The position numbers were made by a program, and so were the translations under genes. This document shows, piece by piece, positions 8,959 to 17,960 of a stretch of 64,000 nt of DNA (position 1 is the first letter of the stretch; every line of letters starts with the position of its first letter). Source of the stretch: Mycobacterium sp. (GTDB taxonomy: Bacteria > Actinomycetota > Actinomycetes > Mycobacteriales > Mycobacteriaceae); NCBI GenBank assembly GCA_011620645.1, contig WOYS01000110.1, forward strand, positions 10,243 through 74,242, written 5' to 3'. The notes under the pieces are model-generated. The model was not told the origin of the DNA. It ran no database searches and saw nothing but the letters and a program-made list of their open reading frames with translations.

Positions 8959-11520
8959 ATGCAATCAGCCAAGCATGTGGTCGTGGTCGGACACGGCATG
9001 GTCGGACACCGCTTCGTGGAAGCCCTGCGCGCGCGGGATACCGAGGGTTCCTGGCGGGTGACGGTGCTCTCGGAGGAGTCCGACGCCGCCTACGACCGCG
9101 TCGGGCTGACCGGTTACACCGAGCACTGGGACCGCGCCCGGCTGGCGCTGCCCGGCAATGACTATGCAGGCGACAACGGTGTCGTTCTGCATCTGGGCCT
9201 GGCGGCCCGGGAGATCGACCGGGCCACCAAGACCGTCACGCTGGCCGACGGTCGCCTCCTGGAGTACGACGCACTCGTGCTGGCCACCGGCTCGTACGCC
9301 TTCGTGCCGCCGATCCCGGGACACGAGCTGCCGCACTGCCACGTCTACCGCACCCTCGATGATCTCGACGACATCCGGGCCGGCGCACTGGCCGCAGCTA
9401 GAACGAAAACGCCAGTGGGCGTGGTGATCGGCGGCGGTCTGCTCGGTCTGGAAGCCGCGAACGCATTGCGCGCCTTCGGGTTGTCTACCCAGGTGGTGGA
9501 GATGTCGCCGCATCTGATGGCCGCTCAGCTCGATGGGGCCGGCGGTGCACTGCTGAACCGGATGATCCGGGGGCTCGGCATAGGGGTGCACACCGGTGTC
9601 GGCATCGAGAGCATCCAGCCGATCCAGAAGAACAAGCCCCTGCGCAAGTCCGAGGACGACGATTCCGTGCGGGTGACGCTCAATGACGGAAGCAGCATCG
9701 ATGCCGGCCTGGTCGTCTTCGCCGCCGGCGTGCGTCCACGCGACGAGCTGGCCCGCCAGGCCGGCCTCGACATCGCCCAGCGCGGCGGTATCTTGACCGA
9801 TCTGTCTTGTGTCACCAGCGATCCCGGCATCTACGCGGTCGGCGAGGTGGCCGCCATCGACGGTCGCTGCTACGGCCTGGTCGGACCCGGTTACACCAGC
9901 GCCGAGGTGGTCGCCGACAGGCTGCTCGGCGGCGGGGCCGAGTTCCCCGAGGCCGATATGTCCACCAAGCTCAAGTTGCTCGGCGTCGACGTCGCGAGCT
10001 TCGGTGACGCACAGGGACGCACGCCCAACTGCCTCGACGTCGTCGTCAACGATCCGGTCAAGCAGACCTACGCCAAACTGGTGCTCTCCGACGATGCCAA
10101 GACGCTGCTCGGAGGCATCCTGGTCGGCGATGCCTCGGCCTACGGTGTGCTGCGCCCGATGGTCGCCAGCGAGCTCCCCGACGACCCGCTGTCGTTGATC
10201 GCGCCTGCCTCCGACGGGAATTCGCCCGGACTGGGTGTCGGTGCGCTGCCGGATATCGCGCAGATCTGTTCGTGCAACAACGTCACCAAGGGTGATCTTA
10301 AGGAAGCCATCTGCGGTGGCTGCACCGATGTGGCCGACCTGAAGAAGTGCACACTGGCCGGCACTTCGTGCGGGTCCTGCGTCCCGCTGCTCAAGCAGCT
10401 GCTGGAAGCCGAGGGTGTCGAGCAGTCCAAGTCGCTGTGTGAACACTTCTCCCAGTCGCGCGCCGAGATGTTCGAGATCATCAGCGCCACCGAGATCCGC
10501 ACCTTCTCCGGTCTGATCGAGAAGTTCGGCACCGGAAAGGGTTGCGATATCTGCAAACCCACCGTCGCCTCGATCCTGGCCTCTACCGGCTCGGACCACG
10601 TTCTGGAGGGTGAGCAGGCCTCGCTGCAGGATTCCAACGACCACTTCCTGGCCAACATCCAGAAGAATGGCAGCTACTCCGTGGTGCCCCGGGTGCCCGG
10701 CGGTGACATCACCCCGGCGCAGCTGATTCTGATCGGGGAGATCGCACGGGATTTCGATCTGTACACCAAGATCACCGGCGGCCAGCGCATCGACATGTTC
10801 GGCGCGCGGGTCGACCAGCTGCCCGAGATCTGGCGGCGTCTGGTGGAAGGCGGCATGGAATCCGGCCAGGCATACGGAAAGTCGCTACGCACCGTGAAGA
10901 GTTGCGTGGGCAGCGACTGGTGCCGCTACGGGCAACAGGATTCGGTGCAGATGGCGATCGATCTCGAGCTGCGTTACCGCGGCCTGCGTTCACCGCACAA
11001 ACTCAAGATGGGCGTATCGGGGTGCGCGCGCGAATGTGCCGAGGCCCGCGGAAAGGACGTCGGGGTGATCGCCACCGAAACCGGCTGGAATCTCTACGTG
11101 TGCGGTAACGGCGGCATGACCCCCAAGCACGCGCAACTGCTGGCCGGCGGCCTCGACGACGAGACCCTGGTCCGCTACATCGACCGATTCCTGATGTTCT
11201 ACATCCGCACCGCGGACCGGTTGCAGCGCACGGCGCCGTGGCTGGACGCCCTCGACGGGGGGATGGGCCATCTGCGTGAGGTCGTCTGCGATGACTCACT
11301 CGGTCTGGCGGTCGAATTCGAGGCGGCCGTCGAGCGGCATGTCGGTGGATACGCCTGCGAATGGAAGGGTGTGCTGGACGATCCGGAGAAGCTCTCGCGT
11401 TTCGTCTCGTTCGTCAACGCCCCCGACGTCGCGGATCCCACCATCGAGTTCACCGAATCTTTCGGCCGCAAGGTGCCCATCGGAATGCCGAAGATGCGAC
11501 CGGTACAGGAGACCTCATGA
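8959..11520 (+). CDS. nirB: Assimilatory nitrite reductase large subunit NirB
   Basis: An 853-residue cytosolic enzyme reducing nitrite to ammonium with NAD(P)H. Domains in order are: an FAD/NAD(P)H oxidoreductase region (VVVGHGMVGHRFVEAL at the N-terminus and GVVIGGGLLGLEAANAL near residue 155); BFD-like [2Fe-2S] segments CSCNNVTKGDL and CTLAGTSCGSC near 435-475; and the sirohaem/[4Fe-4S] sulfite/nitrite reductase domain with CVGSDWCRYG and GCARECAEARGKDVGV supplying the four cluster Cys. nirD overlaps its stop codon. A sirohydrochlorin chelatase is convergent just downstream, giving a local source of the sirohaem cofactor. Confidence 0.95.
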   Translation: MQSAKHVVVVGHGMVGHRFVEALRARDTEGSWRVTVLSEESDAAYDRVGLTGYTEHWDRARLALPGNDYAGDNGVVLHLGLAAREIDRATKTVTLADGRLLEYDALVLATGSYAFVPPIPGHELPHCHVYRTLDDLDDIRAGALAAARTKTPVGVVIGGGLLGLEAANALRAFGLSTQVVEMSPHLMAAQLDGAGGALLNRMIRGLGIGVHTGVGIESIQPIQKNKPLRKSEDDDSVRVTLNDGSSIDAGLVVFAAGVRPRDELARQAGLDIAQRGGILTDLSCVTSDPGIYAVGEVAAIDGRCYGLVGPGYTSAEVVADRLLGGGAEFPEADMSTKLKLLGVDVASFGDAQGRTPNCLDVVVNDPVKQTYAKLVLSDDAKTLLGGILVGDASAYGVLRPMVASELPDDPLSLIAPASDGNSPGLGVGALPDIAQICSCNNVTKGDLKEAICGGCTDVADLKKCTLAGTSCGSCVPLLKQLLEAEGVEQSKSLCEHFSQSRAEMFEIISATEIRTFSGLIEKFGTGKGCDICKPTVASILASTGSDHVLEGEQASLQDSNDHFLANIQKNGSYSVVPRVPGGDITPAQLILIGEIARDFDLYTKITGGQRIDMFGARVDQLPEIWRRLVEGGMESGQAYGKSLRTVKSCVGSDWCRYGQQDSVQMAIDLELRYRGLRSPHKLKMGVSGCARECAEARGKDVGVIATETGWNLYVCGNGGMTPKHAQLLAGGLDDETLVRYIDRFLMFYIRTADRLQRTAPWLDALDGGMGHLREVVCDDSLGLAVEFEAAVERHVGGYACEWKGVLDDPEKLSRFVSFVNAPDVADPTIEFTESFGRKVPIGMPKMRPVQETS

Positions 11521-11888
11521 CCCTGATTCACGATCGCAAACAGGCGGCGGCCCAAGGCAATTCGGAATGGACCTCGGCCTGCCAGTACGACCGGTTGTTG
11601 CCGTGCCGCGGTGTTGCGGTGCTGCTGCCCGACGGCAACCAGGTTGCGCTGTTCCGCCTCGACCACGGTGCGCTGCACGCAGTCGGCAATATCGACCCGT
11701 TCTCCGGTGCCGCGGTGATGTCGCGGGGCATCGTCGGCGACCGGGCCGGTCGCGCCTGCGTTCAATCGCCGATCAAGAAGCAGGCATTCGCGCTCGACGA
11801 CGGTGGCTGCCTGGACGACCCGGCCATCTCGCTTCCGGTGTACCGGACCCGCGTCACGCCGGACGGCTGCGTGCAGATCGCGGCGTAG
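11517..11888 (+). CDS. nirD: Nitrite reductase small subunit NirD
   Basis: A 123-residue protein with the Rieske-like fold of NirD, which lacks the Rieske cluster ligands. Segments PCRGVAVLLPDGNQVALFRL and GRACVQSPIKKQAFAL are typical. The ATG at 11517 overlaps the nirB TGA as ATGA, indicating translational coupling; longer upstream extensions lie inside nirB and are not used. It supports NirB activity as a non-catalytic partner. Confidence 0.92.
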   Translation: MTLIHDRKQAAAQGNSEWTSACQYDRLLPCRGVAVLLPDGNQVALFRLDHGALHAVGNIDPFSGAAVMSRGIVGDRAGRACVQSPIKKQAFALDDGGCLDDPAISLPVYRTRVTPDGCVQIAA

Positions 11889-11921
11889 CGTCGGCCGCAC
11901 CCCCCGAATCGCCAGCTCAGG

Positions 11922-12632
11922 TCATGCGGCGACGGGCCAGGACACGGCGGGTGCCCGCCGGAACCGGCTCGCGATCAGCCGGACCATGCCGGGGTGGATG
12001 CCCAGGGGCTCGCTGACGATATCGGCGCCCGACGCTCGCAACCGGTCCTGGAACAGGCCGTCGGCAAGTAGGTAGGATGCGACGGCGACCCTTCTCCCGT
12101 CGCTGCGCGCCCGCGCGGCCTCGACCGCGGCCGCGACGGTCGGCGCGCCGGTGGCGGCGTAGCCGAGTTCGACGCGGTCCCCGATGACTGCGGACAGCAT
12201 TGCCGCGGTCTGTCGCAGGTCGGACTGCGCGCTGCGATCCGATGTTCCCGCGGCCGCGAGGATGACGGAATCACCTGGCCGCCAGCCCGCTTCGAACATC
12301 CGGTCGGCGAGGACCCGCACCGTGCCCGCACCCGGGCCCAGTGGGCGGGTCACCGTGACGGCCGGGTGGGTGCTGGCCTCGACATGGGCGGGAACGTCGA
12401 CGCGGACGTGGTAGCCGCCGGCCAGGAAGGCCGGCACCAGGACCGCGGGCCGGTACCGGGGAAGACCCTTGAGCACCTCGGTCGGTGTCGGACCGAGTAC
12501 GTCGACGAACGCGACGTGAACTTGCCGGTCGAGTACCTCACCGACGCGGCGCGCCAGGTCTCTCACCATGGCGACTCCACCCGGCTTGCGGGTGCCGTGT
12601 GCCACCAGGACGGCGGTTGCACCTCGGTTCAT
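11922..12632 (-). CDS. Sirohydrochlorin chelatase (CbiX/SirB family)
   Basis: A 236-residue protein made of two CbiX-like halves. The first carries AVLVAHGTRKPGG, with the metal-binding His typical of class II chelatases, and VLVPAFLAGGYHVRVDVP supplies a second conserved His. It should insert Fe2+ (or Co2+) into sirohydrochlorin, finishing sirohaem for NirB. It overlaps the preceding nnaR-like gene by ATGA and corresponds to Rv0259c. Metal specificity cannot be read from the sequence. Confidence 0.85.
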   Translation of the reverse strand: MNRGATAVLVAHGTRKPGGVAMVRDLARRVGEVLDRQVHVAFVDVLGPTPTEVLKGLPRYRPAVLVPAFLAGGYHVRVDVPAHVEASTHPAVTVTRPLGPGAGTVRVLADRMFEAGWRPGDSVILAAAGTSDRSAQSDLRQTAAMLSAVIGDRVELGYAATGAPTVAAAVEAARARSDGRRVAVASYLLADGLFQDRLRASGADIVSEPLGIHPGMVRLIASRFRRAPAVSWPVAA

Positions 12633-13777
12633 AGCGCACCTGCCGGGAACTCGTCGATGGCCAACCGGTATCCGCGTTTGACCACGGTGGAGACGATGTT
12701 CCTGTCACCCAACGCCGCTCGGAGTCGCAGGACCGCCGTTTCCACCGCGTGGGTGTCGGTTCCGCTACCCGGCAGCGCGTTGAGCAGATCGGTCCGGGAC
12801 ACCACTGCGCCCGGACGGTGGGCCAATGCGCGAATGGTCGCCATCCCGGCCGGCGGCAGTTCCTTGACCGCGTCGTCTACCAGCACACAGGTGCCGCGGA
12901 TCTCCAGCAGGTGTCCGGCCACCCGCATCCGGCGGGACTGCAGCAGCGGCAACTCGTCGGTGATGTGGCGTGCCAGCGCGCCGAGGCGCATCCGCTCCGG
13001 GGCCGACGTCGGCACCCCGAGACGCACCAGCGGGCGAGCGGTGATCGGTCCGACGCACATGGCGTGCACATTGGTGCGCAAGGCGTCGAGCGCGGCGGCT
13101 TCGACACTGAGGTCGGCGGCGCGCAGCAGCAGAGCCGCGACGGCGGGCGCGGAGGTGAAGCTGACGGCGTCGAAACGCTGCTCGGCGATACCGAGGACCA
13201 GTTGATCGAACGGGCCGTTGCGGGGCGCCGGATTCCATCGGTACACCCGGATCGGCACGACATCCGCGCCTGCCATGCGCAGTTCGTCCAGGAACTCCGG
13301 GAACGGGTCCCAGTCGTCGTTGGTGCCGTGCAGCTGGACGGCGACCCGCCTCCCGACGATGCCGCCCTCCAGCAGGTAGTGCAGCAACTCGCGGGATGAC
13401 TCGGACTCCGGCGACCATTCCTCGGGGAGTCCGGCGGCGCGCAGCGCTCCGGTGGCCTTCGGTCCGCGGGACACGATGCGCGCGTTGCCCAGCGCCACGG
13501 TCAGTTCATGGGCCAGTCCCCACCCGTCGGCGGCGGCGATCCAGCCCCGCAGACCGATGCCGGTGGTGGCGATCACGATGTCGGGCGGCGCGGCGATCAG
13601 GGCGACGGTGTTGACCCGCAGTTCCTCATCGTCGGGCAGCGGCACCATGGCGATGGCGGCCGCGCTGGTCACGTCGGCGCCGCGACGGGTGAGCAGGGCG
13701 CTCAGCTCCTCCGACCGCCGGGCCGAGGTCACGGCGACCCGGAACCCGGTGAGCGGTGCCCAGTCAGGTGCGGTCAT
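12629..13777 (-). CDS. nnaR: NnaR-like regulator: uroporphyrinogen-III synthase domain plus winged helix
   Basis: A 382-residue two-part protein. Residues ~1-255 have the uroporphyrinogen-III synthase (HemD) fold, with GFRVAVTSARRSEELSALL and VSFTSAPAVAALL. Residues ~280-382 form an OmpR-type winged helix (VSRTDLLNALPGSGTDTHAVETAVLRLRAALG). This architecture is that of Rv0260c/NnaR, an orphan regulator reported to be needed for growth of mycobacteria on nitrate or nitrite. The HemD-like domain may sense a tetrapyrrole or have lost activity. It is the first gene of an operon with the chelatase and has a GlnR-type box 23-60 bp upstream. The narK gene I recall beside it in other mycobacteria is absent here. 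Confidence 0.85.
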   Translation of the reverse strand: MTAPDWAPLTGFRVAVTSARRSEELSALLTRRGADVTSAAAIAMVPLPDDEELRVNTVALIAAPPDIVIATTGIGLRGWIAAADGWGLAHELTVALGNARIVSRGPKATGALRAAGLPEEWSPESESSRELLHYLLEGGIVGRRVAVQLHGTNDDWDPFPEFLDELRMAGADVVPIRVYRWNPAPRNGPFDQLVLGIAEQRFDAVSFTSAPAVAALLLRAADLSVEAAALDALRTNVHAMCVGPITARPLVRLGVPTSAPERMRLGALARHITDELPLLQSRRMRVAGHLLEIRGTCVLVDDAVKELPPAGMATIRALAHRPGAVVSRTDLLNALPGSGTDTHAVETAVLRLRAALGDRNIVSTVVKRGYRLAIDEFPAGAL

Positions 13778-13799
13778 GTGCCCTGTGTATTCAGAGGAT

Positions 13800-13837
13800 G
13801 TTTCCCGGGTGTTACTTTGCGATTGCGGAGTGGTGTC
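13800..13837 (-). promoter_or_regulatory. GlnR box upstream of nnaR/chelatase operon
   Basis: Read on the minus strand the site is GACAC-n6-GCAAT-n6-GTAAC-n6-GAAAC, four half sites with exact 6-nt gaps. The consensus is GTnAC-n6-GaAAC-n6-GTnAC-n6-GaAAC. The promoter-proximal pair matches fully; the distal pair matches 4/5 and 3/5. It ends 23 bp before the nnaR-like start. Binding is inferred. Confidence 0.65.
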
Positions 13838-13984
13838 GCACTAGGCTTTTGTGTCGTGGGCTGGAGCGCGGAGGGCATGTCAGGGAACGCTAGAAGGGCT
13901 ATGTTGCACAATCGCTGCTCGCGATAACCCGGCAGTGAACATCCGCTCACCGCCGAGGGCGCCGGGCTGTGAGGTATCGGCGAC

Positions 13985-15464
<1,480 letters not shown>

Positions 15465-15468
<4 letters not shown>

Positions 15469-16124
15469 CGGACCTCCCGGAACGCGACGGTCATGCCCGG
15501 TGTCAACAGGGCGGGTTGTTCACGCGTGACGTCGAACGGCACGGCCTGGGTGCGGCCGATCAGTTGCCAGCCGCCCGGGGATTCGCGCGGGTAGACGCCG
15601 CTGAACTCGTCGGCCAACCCGACCGACCCGGCAGGCACCCGGGTGCGGGGTTCGTCGCGTCGCGCCACCTGCAGGCGGGGGTCACCACCGACCAGATACG
15701 CGAAACCCGGTGCGAAACCGCCGAATCCGACGCGCCACAGCCGGCCGGTATGTGCGGCGACGACCTCGGCGGTGTTCAGGCCGGTGAGCTCGGCCACGGC
15801 TTCCAGATCGGCGCCGTCGTACGTCACCTCGATCACCGCGTCGGGCTCATCGGCCGTTTCGCTCTCGGCGATGGACTGCTCCGGGCGCAGTTTCCCGAGC
15901 CGTTGCCGGGTCGGCGCGAGATAACGCGGCCCGTCGAGCTTCATCAGCACGGTGCGCGACGCCGGCACGATATCGAGGACGCCGGGTAGTCCGGCCCGTT
16001 GCAGGGTGCCGGTCCAGGCCAATACGTCCGTGGTGCTGTCGAACTCGAGCAGCAGCGCCTGATCGCCATAATCACGAACGGTGCCCAGTGCGCCGGGCGT
16101 CGTGATTTCCGTTGTAACGCTCAT
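15465..16124 (-). CDS. pxpB: 5-oxoprolinase subunit B-like (KipI/PxpB family)
   Basis: A 219-residue protein of the allophanate hydrolase subunit 1/KipI family. It has [13 protein letters not shown] near the N-terminus and the conserved [21 protein letters not shown] with [13 protein letters not shown], the motif set of PxpB. It acts with PxpC in hydrolysis of 5-oxoproline to glutamate. It is the upstream gene of a two-gene operon with pxpC and corresponds to Rv0264c. Confidence 0.83.
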
Positions 16125-16211
16125 CTACCGAAGCTACCGCCGAGTAAGTCGATTCTCGAGGGGTCTGTGAGCTTTGCCAGAGGAGCCTTAGATGCCACTG
16201 CGGCCAGGAGC

Positions 16212-16901
16212 TCAAACCACGGCCTGGTACGTCGGCTCACGCCGCTTGATCACCGCGATCACCCGGTAGGTCACCGGCAGCATGATCACCTCGACCAGAG
16301 TTTTGTAGAACCAGCCCAGCGCGGTGTAGACGACGAAGTCACCGAAGCTGGTGATGCCTATGGCGTTGGCGGCGATGGCGCAGAACACCAGCGTGTCACC
16401 GAGCTGACCGCCGAAGGTCGAGCCGATCAACCGGGCCCACAGGTGCTTCTCCTTGGTGCGTTCCTTGATCTTCACCACCAGCCAGGCGTTGATGGTCTGG
16501 CCGACCACGAATCCGGCCAGCCCGGCCACGATCAGCTGGGTGTAGGCGTGCACGACGTTCTCGAAGTGCGGCTGGTTGACGTAGAAGTCTGCGGCGGGCA
16601 GATAGATGGTCACCCAGAAGGCCAGCGCGGCCAGGGCGTTCATCCCGAAACCGAGCAGGATCGCCTTGCGCGCGGCCTTGAAGCCGTACACCTCGGAGAG
16701 CACGTCGCCGATCACGTAGGTCAGCGGAAAGACGATGAATCCACCGTCGGTGATGATCGGGCCGAATGCCACACCCTTGGTGGCGGTCACGTTGGAGATG
16801 ATCACCAGGGCAGTGAAGACCGCGACGAAGACCGGATAGTAGGCCGAACCGACTTGCGCGAACGAAGGTCGCTGGTTTGGGGTGTCGGTCAGGCTGCTCA
16901 C
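16212..16901 (-). CDS. Queuosine-precursor transporter family protein (YhhQ)
   Basis: A 229-residue integral membrane protein with six or more hydrophobic helices. It has ALVIISNVTATKGVAFG, PLTYVIGDVLSEVYGFKAARKA and FGGQLGDTLVFCAIA, the signature segments of the YhhQ/QPTR family that imports the queuosine precursors preQ0 and preQ1. The GTG at 16901 has GAGAGGA 7 nt upstream. The upstream iron-type binding protein ends only 12 bp before it, so the two are co-transcribed. Queuosine genes are not otherwise present in this window. Confidence 0.82.
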   Translation of the reverse strand: MSSLTDTPNQRPSFAQVGSAYYPVFVAVFTALVIISNVTATKGVAFGPIITDGGFIVFPLTYVIGDVLSEVYGFKAARKAILLGFGMNALAALAFWVTIYLPAADFYVNQPHFENVVHAYTQLIVAGLAGFVVGQTINAWLVVKIKERTKEKHLWARLIGSTFGGQLGDTLVFCAIAANAIGITSFGDFVVYTALGWFYKTLVEVIMLPVTYRVIAVIKRREPTYQAVV

Positions 16902-16913
16902 CGGGACATCCTC

Positions 16914-17858
16914 TCAGGCGAGCGCGGTGGTCAACATCGGTGGCAGCTGGTCGGCCACCGCAGGCAGGGACAGTGGTGAGGAGAATGCGATCGCGGCCGC
17001 CAGGTCTCGCCCGGTGAACACATTGCGCGGGCCCTGCTCGGCGACGATCGGGTCGACCGTCAGCACCGCGATCTCCGCGTCGTCGGCGGCCCAGATCAGC
17101 ACATCGGCGCCACGGAGCACATCGGCCATCTGGTCACGCGGCACCCGCTGGTCGACCTCGGGTACCTCGAAACCCATCTGGGTGAGGAACTCGGTCCGCC
17201 ACCCCGGCGGCGTCGTCACCAGATCCCCGCCGTCCAGGCTGCCCTGCAGCAGCAGCGCACGCTTGCCCTTGAACCCTGGATTCGCGGTGCCCAACGCAGT
17301 GAAGCGGTCGTCGACACCGGTGATCAGGCGCTGCATCTCGTCATGCTTGAACACCGCCTGACCGATCGCCGACGCCTGCTCCTTCCACGGCTCGAAGAAC
17401 GCCTCCTGTCCGGCCTGGGCGATGGTGGGGGCGACGTTGGCGAGCCGGGTATAGGTGTCCTGGTCCAGGCCGGCGTTGGTGGCGATGATCAGATCCGGGT
17501 TGAGCGCGGTGATCGCCTCGAAGTTGATGCCGCCGTCGAGATTGAGCACCGCCGGTTGCGCCGCGCCGAGGGCCGCGACTCCCCACGGCCACACCGCGAA
17601 CGGTTGCCCACCGAACCATTCGGTCACCCCGATCGGGATGACGCCCACCGCCAGCAGGCAGTCCTGGCCCGTCAGCCCGGCGCTGACCACCCGGGCGGGT
17701 GGTGCAGCAACCTTGGTCTCCCCGAAGGCGTGGGCGACGGTGACGGAGCCGTCGTCGGCGATGGTGCCGGGCGGATCCGAACGGCAGGCCGTTGCGGCCA
17801 GCGCCGCACCGGCGGCCGCCGCTGCCAGGAATGCACGCCGTGACCAGGTTGTCGGCAC
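16914..17858 (-). CDS. Iron-siderophore-type ABC substrate-binding lipoprotein (FecB/FhuD family)
   Basis: A 314-residue exported protein. The N-terminus holds a twin-arginine motif (SRRAFL) followed by the lipobox LAATAC, so it should be a Tat-exported lipoprotein. The mature part has RVVSAGLTGQDCLLAVGVIPIGVTEW and FEAITALNPDLIIATNAGLD, typical of periplasmic-binding-protein-2 (FecB/BtuF/FhuD) domains. It corresponds to Rv0265c. No permease or ATPase is adjacent. It starts with GTG just downstream of a tandem GGTTAG motif resembling half of an IdeR box. Confidence 0.85.
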   Translation of the reverse strand: MPTTWSRRAFLAAAAAGAALAATACRSDPPGTIADDGSVTVAHAFGETKVAAPPARVVSAGLTGQDCLLAVGVIPIGVTEWFGGQPFAVWPWGVAALGAAQPAVLNLDGGINFEAITALNPDLIIATNAGLDQDTYTRLANVAPTIAQAGQEAFFEPWKEQASAIGQAVFKHDEMQRLITGVDDRFTALGTANPGFKGKRALLLQGSLDGGDLVTTPPGWRTEFLTQMGFEVPEVDQRVPRDQMADVLRGADVLIWAADDAEIAVLTVDPIVAEQGPRNVFTGRDLAAAIAFSSPLSLPAVADQLPPMLTTALA

Positions 17859-17864
17859 GTCGTG

Positions 17865-17880
17865 AGCCTAACCGCTAACC
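17865..17880 (-). promoter_or_regulatory. Tandem GGTTAG motif, partial IdeR-box resemblance
   Basis: On the minus strand the sequence GGTTAGCGGTTAGGCT lies immediately before the start of the binding lipoprotein. GGTTAGGCT equals positions 4-12 of the 19-bp IdeR consensus, but the second half-site is not conserved. It is only a hint of iron control. Confidence 0.3.
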
Positions 17881-17960
17881 GTCACGACATTGACGTTGTT
17901 CCTGGTCATCGCGCCCATGCTGTGCAGCATAGGATCGGCGCCGGTACCGGTTCCCGCTGG

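Noticed and set aside
8965..10644. 559-codon open frame on the minus strand
   Set aside because: Antisense shadow of nirB with no motifs.
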